From an uncultured Ruminococcus sp. (GTDB taxonomy: Bacteria; Bacillota; Clostridia; Oscillospirales; Ruminococcaceae), in NCBI GenBank assembly GCA_900545285.1, contig UQYK01000042.1, forward strand, positions 1 through 17,760: a DNA stretch of 17,760 nucleotides, written 5' to 3'. A program made the position numbers and the translations under genes. Shown here one piece after another: positions 6,281-14,089 of the stretch; positions within the stretch are counted from its first letter, which is position 1; every line of letters begins with the position of its first letter. Below the pieces are notes generated by a model. The model saw only the letters and a program-made list of their open reading frames with translations, ran no database searches and was not told the DNA's origin.

Positions 6281-8524
6281 ATGGCAAGAAGAAAACAATC
6301 GGATAAACCAAAAAAGAGTGCAATCTCCGGTGCCTATATTGCAGGCGCAGGAATTGTGGAAGAAGAAAAGATTACAGAGACACTGGAAAAGAACTACATG
6401 CCCTATGCCATGAGTGTCATCATTTCCCGTGCGCTGCCGGAAATTGATGGGTTTAAGCCGTCTCACCGAAAGCTGCTCTATACCATGTATAAGATGAATC
6501 TGCTCAGCGGCGGCCTTACCAAGTCTGCCAATGTGGTGGGGCAGACCATGCGGCTCAATCCTCATGGAGACAGTGCAATTTATGACACCATGGTACGTCT
6601 GGCACGGGGTAATGAGGCACTGCTGCACCCGTTTGTACAGTCCAAGGGAAACTTCGGAAAATTCTACTCCCGGGATATGGCGTATGCGGCTTCCCGTTAT
6701 ACAGAGGTAAAGCTGGAGCCTATCTGCAATGAGCTGTTCCGGGACATTGACAAGGACACGGTGGATTTTGTTCCCAACTATGACAACACCATGCAGGAAC
6801 CCACCCTGTTTCCCACCACATTTCCCACGATTCTGGTCAATGCCAATGTGGGAATTGCCGTTTCCATGGCCAGCAGCGTCTGCCCGTTTAATCTGGCAGA
6901 AGTGTGCGAAACAGCCATTGGCGTGATCCGGGATCCGAAGCATGATATTCTTTCCACTCTGAAAGGGCCGGATTTCCCCGGCGGCGGCTTTTTGTTCTAT
7001 GAGGAGGACGAGCTGCGGAAGATCTATGAGACGGGCAGAGGCAGTGTACGGGTGCGCTCCAAGTGGACATATAATAAAGAGGATAACTGTCTGGAAGTGA
7101 CAGAAATTCCTTACAGCACCACCATTGAAGCCATTGTGGACAAGATTGTGGACTGCATCAAACAGGGAAAACTTCGGGAAGTTTCCTACGTCCGGGATGA
7201 AACGGACATTGACGGCCTGAAAATTGCCATTGATCTGAAACGGGGCAGCGATCCGCAAAAGGTCATGCAAAAACTCTTCCGGCTGACACCGCTCCAGGAC
7301 AGCTATTCCTGCAATTTTAATATTCTGGTGGGTGGTACGCCCAAGGTCATGGGCATCCGGGAAATTCTGGAAGAATGGACGGCGTTCCGGATGGAATGCG
7401 TGCGTCGTCGTCTGTGCTTTGATCTGCAAAAGAAGAAGGAAAAGCTCCATCTGCTGCTGGGACTGGAAAAAATCCTGCTGGATATTGACAAGGCCATCCG
7501 GATTGTCCGGGAGACAGAGGAAGAGGCAGACGTTGTGCCGAATCTGATGATCGGCTTTGGTATTGATGAAATCCAGGCGGAATATGTGGCGGAAATCAAG
7601 CTGCGCCATCTGAACCGGGAATATATTCTAAAGCGAACACAGGAAACCGACCAACTGAAAGCAGATATTGCCGAGCTGGAGGAAACCTTAAAGGATCCGA
7701 AGAAGATCAAGCGCATTATCATTACCGAACTGAAGGAAACCGCGAAGAAGTACGGCCAGCCCAGAAAGACTCTGTTCTACTACGCTTCGGACGTGGAGGA
7801 AGAGTCTGTGGAGGATGACATCCCGGATTATCCGGTGCATCTGTTTTTGTCCCGCGGCGGCTATTTCAAAAAGATTCTGCCGGCTTCGCTGCGGATGAAC
7901 AGCGAGCAGAAGCTCAAGGAAGAGGACGAGATCTGTTGCCATCTGGAAAGCACCAACCGTACAGAACTGCTCTTCTTTACCAATCAGCAGCAGGTGTACA
8001 AAACCAAGGTCAGCGAGTTCGGTGAGTGTAAGGCCAGCGTCCTGGGAGACTACGTGCCGGCGAAGCTGGGCTTTGCCGATGGGGAAGCCGTGGTGCAGAT
8101 GATAGCAACCACGGACTACAGCGGAGATCTGCTGTTTGCCTTTGCCGGGGGAAAGGCGGCGCGTGTGCCGCTGTCGGCCTATGCCACCAAGACCAACCGG
8201 AAAAAACTGCAAAAGGCGTACAGCGCCAAGTCACCGCTGGTACAGGTGCTTCAGATTCCGGCCGGAACGGAGCAGAACCTGTTTTTCCGCACAGACGGGA
8301 ACCGGGCAGTGCTGGCAGACAGCAGCCTGATTGCATCAAAGGCAACCCGGGATACCCAAGGCGTACAGATTGTCACTCTGAAAGCCAAGCATCTGGTGTG
8401 TGAAGCACGGATTCTGGACGAGGAGGAAGCAGCCGCTTTGAAAAAATACCGGGTGAAAACCATTCCGGCTGCCGGCGGCATGGCGAAAGATTTGCCGGGA
8501 ACCGGTCAGATGAAACTGGTGTAA
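6281..8524 (+). CDS. parC: Type IIA DNA topoisomerase cleavage subunit, ParC-like (topoisomerase IV subunit A)
   Basis: Cuts and rejoins double-stranded DNA through a tyrosyl bond, paired with the ParE-like subunit 91 bp upstream. The 747-residue product has the winged-helix breakage domain: YAMSVIISRALPEIDGFKPS near 41-60, NPHGDSAIYDT around 94-103, and catalytic Tyr140 in ASRYTEVKLEP preceded by Arg139. Tower and coiled-coil segments follow (for example LKADIAELEETLKDPKK). From about residue 510 to the end lies a beta-propeller-like C-terminal domain. The quinolone-pocket positions Ser98 and Asp102 are the wild-type residues. No GyrA box (QRRGGKG-like) is visible, favouring ParC over GyrA. 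NPHGD replaces the usual HPHGD, consistent with a divergent pair. Start ATG 6281 follows GAGGA by 5 bases. No terminator is obvious downstream. Confidence 0.92.
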   Translation: MARRKQSDKPKKSAISGAYIAGAGIVEEEKITETLEKNYMPYAMSVIISRALPEIDGFKPSHRKLLYTMYKMNLLSGGLTKSANVVGQTMRLNPHGDSAIYDTMVRLARGNEALLHPFVQSKGNFGKFYSRDMAYAASRYTEVKLEPICNELFRDIDKDTVDFVPNYDNTMQEPTLFPTTFPTILVNANVGIAVSMASSVCPFNLAEVCETAIGVIRDPKHDILSTLKGPDFPGGGFLFYEEDELRKIYETGRGSVRVRSKWTYNKEDNCLEVTEIPYSTTIEAIVDKIVDCIKQGKLREVSYVRDETDIDGLKIAIDLKRGSDPQKVMQKLFRLTPLQDSYSCNFNILVGGTPKVMGIREILEEWTAFRMECVRRRLCFDLQKKKEKLHLLLGLEKILLDIDKAIRIVRETEEEADVVPNLMIGFGIDEIQAEYVAEIKLRHLNREYILKRTQETDQLKADIAELEETLKDPKKIKRIIITELKETAKKYGQPRKTLFYYASDVEEESVEDDIPDYPVHLFLSRGGYFKKILPASLRMNSEQKLKEEDEICCHLESTNRTELLFFTNQQQVYKTKVSEFGECKASVLGDYVPAKLGFADGEAVVQMIATTDYSGDLLFAFAGGKAARVPLSAYATKTNRKKLQKAYSAKSPLVQVLQIPAGTEQNLFFRTDGNRAVLADSSLIASKATRDTQGVQIVTLKAKHLVCEARILDEEEAAALKKYRVKTIPAAGGMAKDLPGTGQMKLV

Positions 8525-8560
8525 AAACGAACAAAAATCGGATTTCTGGGCGCTGTGTGA

Positions 8561-8579
8561 CAAATTGATTGACAATTTG
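8561..8579. promoter_or_regulatory. Inverted repeat overlapping the -35 of the next gene (candidate operator)
   Basis: CAAATTG (8561-8567), 5 bases, then CAATTTG (8573-8579): perfect 7-base arms. The repeat covers the TTGACA at 8569-8574. With no T run after it, a repressor site is more plausible than a terminator. Confidence 0.5.
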
Positions 8580-8597
8580 CAGAAAATGCGATATAAT
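8569..8597 (+). promoter_or_regulatory. Promoter of the zinc-ribbon/SH3 protein gene
   Basis: TTGACA (8569-8574) and TATAAT (8592-8597) are exact consensus with 17 bp between. Transcription would start near 8604, giving a leader of about 83 nt. Confidence 0.9.
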
Positions 8598-8617
8598 AGA
8601 AGAAATTCCAAAGAAAT

Positions 8618-8665
8618 GGCAGCCTGAGTACCAGGATGCCGCAGAAGTCTCCTGATTGGCTTCTG
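8618..8665 (+). other. Two tandem hairpins in the 5' leader
   Basis: GGCA-G-CCTG (8618-8626) pairs with CAGG-A-TGCC (8632-8640) around one G-A mismatch. CAGAAG (8642-8647) pairs with CTTCTG (8660-8665). They sit between the promoter and the ribosome site GGGGGAGG (8672-8679). No known riboswitch class is recognised. Confidence 0.45.
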
Positions 8666-8686
8666 AAAACAGGGGGAGGATTTTTC

Positions 8687-9769
8687 ATGAAGTATTGTAC
8701 CAAGTGCGGCTGTGCTATGGGGGACGAAGAAGTCTTTTGCACCAAGTGCGGCACGCAGAATGCAACGCAGGCAGTTCCGCCGGCAGCGCCGGGACAGCAG
8801 TCAGTTTATTCCAACAGCAGTGCATCCCAGACTGTTCCGCCGGCAGCAAAGGGACAGCAGACCGCCTATTCCAACGCGGCACCTCAGCCGGAAACCACAC
8901 CGGAAACACCGCCGGCAGGGGACAACATCTACGGCTGGCAGCCGGAACCTGCGGCAGCACCGGTTCGTCCAGCCGCGGAGAAACGCTCACCGCTGATGAT
9001 CATTATTGCCGGACTGCTGGCGCTGTTGGTGCTGGTAGTGGCCATTGTGGGTGTGCTGCTGTATCAGAACAGTACCAATTCTTCGGATGGCTCGCCCCGG
9101 AAGCATCTGGATGCAGCTGTGACCCAGGAGGATTCCGTAGAAGAAACGACTGCTACAGAAGCACCGACCGAAGCGCCTACAGAGGCTCCCACTGAGGCAC
9201 CGACTGCGGCTCCGGCAGAAACAGCAGCGCCTGCTGCCGTAACACAGGCACCGGCACAGCAGGCAGCTTCTCCGAATTATGTAAACGGTGCGGCAGATCC
9301 CAGCTATTACGGATTTTCCATGGGAACCAATGCTACGGTGATGCATGTCAACTGTTCTTCTGTGTACATTTATCCGGAGGCAAACCTGAACTCTCCCACC
9401 ACAGAGGCAAATACCCTGTATCAGAATGACAATGTGTATGTCTGGGGAACAACCGGCAGCTTCTCCTATATCAGTACAGATGACGGCTCTCATGATATGT
9501 ACGGCATTTTTGGCTATGTTCCCACAAAGTATCTGTCTTCCGGTGCGATCGTTACTAACGGAGACGAATATTCTTACACCATGGTAAAAGTAACTGGCTC
9601 TACTGCTCATGTCCGCAGCACGCCTTCCAAGGACAATGACAGCAATGTAATCGGTACTGTTTCTGCCGGAGATACCTTCTCTGTATACAGCTATGACGGC
9701 TACTGGTACAAGATTGATTATTACGGAACAGTGGCCTATATCAGTCACAAAATGGTGACAGGGTGGTAA
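8687..9769 (+). CDS. Zinc-ribbon, single-membrane-helix protein with extracellular SH3-like domains
   Basis: The 360-residue product starts with a zinc ribbon whose two knuckles are CTKC (4-7) and CTKC (18-21), then a Pro/Ala/Gln-rich linker. One membrane helix spans about 103-126. After that comes a low-complexity stalk with repeated APTE units (about 158-190). The C-terminus looks like two SH3-like units: one about 210-280, and a clearer one in the last 60 residues (AHVRSTPS, GYWYKIDYYG, VAYISHKMV). Such domains often bind peptidoglycan or other cell-wall ligands. The expected topology is zinc ribbon inside, SH3 outside, so it may sense or tether the wall; this role is inference. ATG at 8687 follows GGGGGAGG by 7 bases and is preferred over an in-frame ATG at 8636, which lies in the structured leader. 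Confidence 0.88.
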   Translation: MKYCTKCGCAMGDEEVFCTKCGTQNATQAVPPAAPGQQSVYSNSSASQTVPPAAKGQQTAYSNAAPQPETTPETPPAGDNIYGWQPEPAAAPVRPAAEKRSPLMIIIAGLLALLVLVVAIVGVLLYQNSTNSSDGSPRKHLDAAVTQEDSVEETTATEAPTEAPTEAPTEAPTAAPAETAAPAAVTQAPAQQAASPNYVNGAADPSYYGFSMGTNATVMHVNCSSVYIYPEANLNSPTTEANTLYQNDNVYVWGTTGSFSYISTDDGSHDMYGIFGYVPTKYLSSGAIVTNGDEYSYTMVKVTGSTAHVRSTPSKDNDSNVIGTVSAGDTFSVYSYDGYWYKIDYYGTVAYISHKMVTGW

Positions 9770-9801
9770 GCATCCGACATCGTTTGAAATGGAATGCATA
9801 A

Positions 9802-9862
9802 AAAGAACCGGAGCAAATCGGTTCCCTTGTGAAAAGGGAAGCGCGGTTTGCTCCGGTTCTTT
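9802..9862. terminator. Bidirectional terminator between converging genes
   Basis: A perfect 16-bp stem (AAAGAACCGGAGCAAA at 9802-9817 with its complement at 9847-9862) encloses a smaller hairpin, TTCCCTT/AAGGGAA (9822-9840). A and T tracts flank the arms on the proper sides, so it can stop transcription of the SH3-protein gene rightward and the flavin reductase gene leftward. Confidence 0.92.
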
Positions 9863-9890
9863 ATTGTTTTATAAAGATATGCAAAGGAGA

Positions 9891-10448
9891 TTATTGCAGC
9901 TGCTTTCCATCAGAAAAGGCAGTTCCTGCTACATCGCCCAGCTTGCGGTATACATGTTGTACGCTGTCAAAAACAATGGGATCCAGCTTTTCCGCATCGA
10001 TGTTTCCTTCTGCATTCAGGATGGATTCTGCTGCACTGACATTAACGATTTCACCAATGACAATGCCATCCTCGTTAAATTTCACCAGTTTGCATTCCAG
10101 TGCCATGGGCAGCTCCTGAATCAAAGGTGCGTCTACGAAAGTGCTCTTTTCGGTGTGGAATCCGGCTTTTTCCAGCTTGTCGGGAACTTTGTTTCCGGAG
10201 GCGATTCCCACGTAGTCAGAAGGAACCACTGTCTTTGCAGTGGCAAAGCTGACGGTGAAAGCGCCCTTTTTGCGGATGTTCTGCGTGGTCTTGTGGCTTT
10301 CGCTCAGGCAGAGCATAATCTGATTGGTCTCATAAATGCCGCCCCAGGCAGCGTTCATAGCATCCGGCACACCATTTTCATCATAGGTTCCTACAATCAA
10401 AACCGGCATCGGGTACATCCAGGTCTGCGCACCAAAATTTTTTCTCAT
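9891..10448 (-). CDS. Flavin reductase-like, FMN-binding split-barrel protein
   Basis: The 185-residue product matches the flavin reductase-like fold by pattern. It has PMPVLIVGTYDENGVPDAMN near the N-terminus, AAWGGIYET, then CLSESHKTTQNIRKKGAFTV and PSDYVGIASGNKVPDKLEKA. These residues normally hold FMN and the dimer interface. Members reduce flavins with NAD(P)H or act as FMN-dependent oxidoreductases; the substrate cannot be told here. There is no signal peptide, so it is cytoplasmic. ATG at 10448 follows AAAGGAAG by about 8 bases. It has its own promoter and ends just before the shared terminator at 9802-9862. The histidine kinase operon ends about 120 bp upstream on the same strand with no visible terminator, so read-through is possible. 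Confidence 0.88.
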   Translation of the reverse strand: MRKNFGAQTWMYPMPVLIVGTYDENGVPDAMNAAWGGIYETNQIMLCLSESHKTTQNIRKKGAFTVSFATAKTVVPSDYVGIASGNKVPDKLEKAGFHTEKSTFVDAPLIQELPMALECKLVKFNEDGIVIGEIVNVSAAESILNAEGNIDAEKLDPIVFDSVQHVYRKLGDVAGTAFSDGKQLQ

Positions 10449-10523
10449 GTTTCAGACTTCCTTTCCAGATATTTCAAAACTGTTCGGAGAAAACGCAGCC
10501 GTGTTTCCTTCGAGCATACTTTT

Positions 10524-10551
10524 ATTATAGCACGGTTTCAGGGTTTGTCAA
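10524..10551 (-). promoter_or_regulatory. Promoter of the flavin reductase gene
   Basis: On the minus strand, TTGACA (10551-10546) and TATAAT (10529-10524) are exact with 16 bp between, plus a TG one base before the -10. The core GTGCTATAATA is shared with the tRNA operon promoter. It begins 17 bp after the kinase stop codon. Confidence 0.85.
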
Positions 10552-10567
10552 GGTGGGGACGAAGCAG

Positions 10568-12538
10568 CTACTGCGGCGGCATTGCTTTTGGGGTTGTGCC
10601 GTGCTTTCCAGTGGGAATCAGGACACCCACCCGAAATAGTTTTGCGCTTGGTTGTACGTCTAGTGTGCCCTTGTGCTTTTCTGCAACATGAATAGCGGAG
10701 GAAAGCCCGATAACGTGGTATTCGCGGTTAGTCTTTCTGGTGAAAAGGCCCTGCTGTTCCTTTGGAACAAGTATGCCATCATAGGTGTTTTCAATCACCA
10801 TGTACCAGAATGCGGGCTTGCAGGCAGTTTTTAGCAGAATGCGCTTTGGTGCTTCCGGCGGCATTCGCAGACATGCTTCTACGGCATTTTCCAGCAGATT
10901 TCCCAGTAATGTGCAAAGTTCCACGTCAGTCATAGGAAATGATTCCGGTATCTGAAATTGTAAAGACAGGTCGATATGTCGGATTTCTGCCAGATTGTCA
11001 TAGTAGAACAGCAGCGCATCTACCGCCGGCCTGCCGCAGTAGGTTTCCGCAGCTTTTCCCGTACCGCTGCTGTATTCTCCCATAGAGTCCAGATATTCCA
11101 GAACCGTCTGGTCGCCGGTCTGCTCTGCCAGGGTATGCAGTGTGCGGAGATGGTGGCGGAAATCGTGAACAAACCGCCTTCGGATTTCAATTTGTTTCCG
11201 CAGCTGAAGGGTGTAGTTGGTCTGCATGGTCAGCTGTTTTTCGGCATTGTGGTTTTGCTGCTGGAGCAGGCGGTTCTGGGTATAGCTTTCTGCCAGAAAT
11301 CTCCACAGCATCGCGGACAGCATATAGATCAGCACTGTGCAAACCCATTCCAGAAACCATCCGCCGAAGATGGGATCATAGGCCGGATAGATACGATCCC
11401 AGAGACAGGCACAGCTAAAAAAGAGGGAGACATAGAGCAGCTTATGATTCTTTTCGCTTTTACGCGCAGTCAGGAATGCGGTGAGAATCAGGTACGCGGA
11501 AAGCAGCAGCTTATATCCGGCGAGGATATGGGAAACTGCGGCAATACCCCAGTCCGGTATGGCAGATGCACCGAAAAAATATCCCGAAAGACCGATGCAG
11601 ACACTCGCGGCAACGCCGCAGCTGATACGGGAAACAGTAGCAGAAATGCCGCAGACCTGGTTGTGCAGATAGAGCAGCAGCGCCAGCGTTCCGTAACAGC
11701 ACAGCGTTTCCAGCCAGTAGGTGGGGAATACAGGCAGCAGAAAGAGCGTATGCAGCAGGGGGTATACTGTCCATCCGATCATCAGCAGGCAGAGCAGCGC
11801 CAGGAGGGCGGCGTTTTTGTGACGCGTCCGGAACCAGAAATATCCGCACACCAGAATGGCAATCTGAAACATGAAAATCGTGCAAAGCCGCAGTCCCAGC
11901 CGGATTCCCCGCGTGTAGTTCAGCGCTTGAGGCGTGCCGAATGCCGGTGGAAAAGTCATGCCGCTGTAAAAATACGACTGATTGCTGACGGCAATCAAAA
12001 TGGTAATCCTGCCGTTTTCATCCGGGAAGAAGGTGATCAGCCGGCTTCCAGTGGCATCCTGGTAGTGGTCAGGGTCGGGATTTCCGATAGACAAGGCCGG
12101 ATTGCCGTTGATGTACAGCCGATACGCCGAGAACACCTCCGGCATGTCCAGAGAGTAGCTGATGTGGGTGTTGGGGACCTGTATGTGAAGCAGGTAGGTG
12201 CCGCAGCCAAATCGTGCCTGATCGCTCTGCCCGGAGAGATCCATACGGTTTCCGGACTGGAGATTGACATAGGTCATGTAGCGGTCGGGGTTGCCATCCT
12301 GAAAGTCTGCCGGCGTTAACAGCACATTGGGATAATATGCCCAGTCATGCCATAGATAGCGGCTGGGATGCTGTTCCATATCTGTTTCTGAAAGAATCAG
12401 CAGACCGCTGATGGGCTGGGTGGTGTGCTGGGTATATTTGTTGTTGAAACGGTACAGTCCACTGAAAAACAGGGATGCCAGAAGCACAGACAGCAGCATA
12501 CCCAAATATAGCCGGATGTAATGATTACCCCGGTTCAT
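10568..12538 (-). CDS. 7TMR-DISM-type sensor histidine kinase
   Basis: The 656-residue membrane kinase is probably the partner of the LytTR regulator in the same operon. A first membrane helix (about 9-29) is followed by an extracellular region to about 215. Its jelly-roll-like pattern (TYLLHIQVPN, FSAYRLYINGNPALSIGNP) is typical of DISM extracellular domains that may bind carbohydrates or other small ligands. About seven membrane helices lie at roughly 215-430. The kinase core follows: His458 in FVHDFRHHLRTL is the likely phosphate acceptor, the N box is GNLLENAVEAC (Asn551), and IGLSSAIHVAEKHKG is the G-box region. The core resembles AgrC/LytS-type HATPase domains. ATG at 12538 overlaps the upstream stop as ATGA, implying translational coupling; an in-frame GTG at 12559 is less likely. 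The ligand is unknown. Confidence 0.9.
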   Translation of the reverse strand: MNRGNHYIRLYLGMLLSVLLASLFFSGLYRFNNKYTQHTTQPISGLLILSETDMEQHPSRYLWHDWAYYPNVLLTPADFQDGNPDRYMTYVNLQSGNRMDLSGQSDQARFGCGTYLLHIQVPNTHISYSLDMPEVFSAYRLYINGNPALSIGNPDPDHYQDATGSRLITFFPDENGRITILIAVSNQSYFYSGMTFPPAFGTPQALNYTRGIRLGLRLCTIFMFQIAILVCGYFWFRTRHKNAALLALLCLLMIGWTVYPLLHTLFLLPVFPTYWLETLCCYGTLALLLYLHNQVCGISATVSRISCGVAASVCIGLSGYFFGASAIPDWGIAAVSHILAGYKLLLSAYLILTAFLTARKSEKNHKLLYVSLFFSCACLWDRIYPAYDPIFGGWFLEWVCTVLIYMLSAMLWRFLAESYTQNRLLQQQNHNAEKQLTMQTNYTLQLRKQIEIRRRFVHDFRHHLRTLHTLAEQTGDQTVLEYLDSMGEYSSGTGKAAETYCGRPAVDALLFYYDNLAEIRHIDLSLQFQIPESFPMTDVELCTLLGNLLENAVEACLRMPPEAPKRILLKTACKPAFWYMVIENTYDGILVPKEQQGLFTRKTNREYHVIGLSSAIHVAEKHKGTLDVQPSAKLFRVGVLIPTGKHGTTPKAMPPQ

Positions 12539-14085
12539 CGTTTGCGCTTCCGCAGCCACAGGAACAGGAACACACCTACTTCTGCCGCAGCAATTCCGCC
12601 GGCCAGTCCAAAAATCCAGTACAGAACATGGTGTGCCGTCTCGGCTGCCGGAATGGAGAAGAGTCCCAGATAGTCGGTGTCCATGCGGTAGGCACAGCTG
12701 TCTGCGTCATATTCCAGCAGCTGGGCGGCACCGTTGACTTCCAGTGTTGGTTCGGCATCCAGGGAAAAGAGCGATTCCGGAAACCACAGAGTCACTTCTT
12801 TTTGCAGGGAAACCATTTCGTCATTTACCATGATTTGTACAGCGTAATCGCCGTCCTCTTTCGGTGTAATCGAAACAGTGACAGTGTCAGAGTCCGTGCA
12901 GGAAAATGCACCTTCGGGGATGGAAAGGGTAATGCCATTCTTGGAGAATACCGCACCGCCGCTTTGCTCGAACATGCACCGCAGCCGGTATCCGGAAATG
13001 GTGTCCCGATTGCTGTCCGAATATTCCATTATAGGAGCTGCGGTAGTTTTGCGCTGCGTGGTACTGGACTTTGCATCGGTAGAAGCGGATGTGGTCTTGG
13101 CAGGAGTGGTTTCGGCAGGAGCACGGTTAATGGAATAGGCTTTTTTCTTGTGCTCCTCCTGGAGAGAACCGGCGCTGTCATTTTCCTCTGTCGGGGCAGG
13201 CGCGGCCGGAACCTTGACCGGAGCTGTTTGCGTTTGTGTAACAGCAGGCTGGGTTTCTGCCGGGATAGTTTCCGGCGCAGTGGGGGCAGGCTGAGAAACT
13301 GCCGGGGCAGATGATGATATATTGTCGCTGCCGTCCCGGTCGCCACCGATAGAGATCACTTTGGTCTGGCTGCCGTCCTCAAAAATGCCAATGTACTGAG
13401 AACGGGCATTTTCTGTCTGTATGTAAAAATAGGTATACCACTTTTCCGGCAGGCGGTCTCGGATAATGAAAAAGCCATTCTGGGAAAGAAGCGCCGTTTC
13501 CTCATCACACAGTGTCCAGGCACAACGGTTCAGTTCTGCGGTGTCGCAGGGCTGCTTACTGGAATAGGCATAGATCTTGTCGCTTTCATGAAGCTCCGGC
13601 AGGCAGTAGATCACATGGTACTCCGCCGTACTGCGTGCACAGAACAGGTCGAATGCATCTGGCTGGCTGATGCAGACCGGAATGGAAACGTACTCCAATT
13701 CCGGCGCAAGCACATAGTCTGCGGCATCTCTGTCGGAATCGTCAATACACAGGTGTACTGTGACAGTGTAGGTTCCTGCGGTTTGAATGTCTACAGCTTC
13801 CCAGCCGGAGATCTCTGCCAGAAGCAGGGCTTCGCCGCCGTCCTCATTGTAGGCAACCAGATAGGATACTGCATCCTCTAGATAAAACTGGGATTCTTCT
13901 AGTTCAAAGGTATCTCCGGTGGCAATGAGAAAGCCGCTGAAGATAACATCTGCGGAAGCGATTGCAGTGAGAACTTCTGGTTCTTCTTCTGCCGCAGCCG
14001 AAACCGGAGCGCCGCTGCCCAGACAGGTCAGCAGGCAGGCAAAGAGCACGGCAAAGCTGCCAGAACGTTTCAGGGTAAGTATCAA
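12535..14085 (-). CDS. Membrane-anchored extracytoplasmic protein of unknown family, second gene of the two-component operon
   Basis: From a TTG at 14085 the product has 516 residues: a signal peptide (cleavage likely after VSA, about residue 30), a beta-rich N-terminal region (about 35-255), a Pro/Thr/Ala-rich linker (about 258-345), a second beta-rich region (about 350-480) with GITLSIPEGAF, a C-terminal membrane helix (about 486-510) and a basic tail RKRKR. It is therefore anchored to the membrane and faces outside. I do not recognise the family; GITLSIPEGAF recalls ZU5 or Ig-like folds, weakly. TTG is chosen because AGGAGG (14100-14095) precedes it by 9 bases and a signal peptide begins at once; longer in-frame starts overlap the regulator gene. 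It starts 4 bases after the regulator and is coupled to the kinase by ATGA, suggesting an accessory sensor or the signalling target. Confidence 0.82.
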   Translation of the reverse strand: MILTLKRSGSFAVLFACLLTCLGSGAPVSAAAEEEPEVLTAIASADVIFSGFLIATGDTFELEESQFYLEDAVSYLVAYNEDGGEALLLAEISGWEAVDIQTAGTYTVTVHLCIDDSDRDAADYVLAPELEYVSIPVCISQPDAFDLFCARSTAEYHVIYCLPELHESDKIYAYSSKQPCDTAELNRCAWTLCDEETALLSQNGFFIIRDRLPEKWYTYFYIQTENARSQYIGIFEDGSQTKVISIGGDRDGSDNISSSAPAVSQPAPTAPETIPAETQPAVTQTQTAPVKVPAAPAPTEENDSAGSLQEEHKKKAYSINRAPAETTPAKTTSASTDAKSSTTQRKTTAAPIMEYSDSNRDTISGYRLRCMFEQSGGAVFSKNGITLSIPEGAFSCTDSDTVTVSITPKEDGDYAVQIMVNDEMVSLQKEVTLWFPESLFSLDAEPTLEVNGAAQLLEYDADSCAYRMDTDYLGLFSIPAAETAHHVLYWIFGLAGGIAAAEVGVFLFLWLRKRKR

Positions 14086-14089
14086 AGCG

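Noticed and set aside
6251..7609. 452-codon open frame on the minus strand opposite parC
   Set aside because: It lies wholly opposite a gene with clear catalytic motifs, has no ribosome site of note and its His/Phe/Ile-rich composition is typical of antisense reading.
8525..8570. Terminator for parC
   Set aside because: The only hairpin there lacks a T run and overlaps the next promoter's -35, so an operator is more likely.
9160..9240. Repeated APTE codons as a possible DNA repeat array
   Set aside because: The repeat is at the protein level with varied codons, a common surface-protein stalk and not a CRISPR or other DNA array.
8987..9799. 270-codon minus-strand frame opposite the SH3 protein
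   Set aside because: Cys/Arg/Ser-rich shadow of the APTE repeat region on the other strand.
9789..10691. 300-codon plus-strand frame across the terminator and opposite the flavin reductase
   Set aside because: It begins inside a strong terminator and runs antisense to a recognisable gene and its promoter.
10976..12319. 447-codon open frame on the plus strand opposite the histidine kinase
   Set aside because: The kinase frame has full domain logic. The opposite frame is Gln/Arg-rich with no recognisable domain and no promoter or ribosome site.
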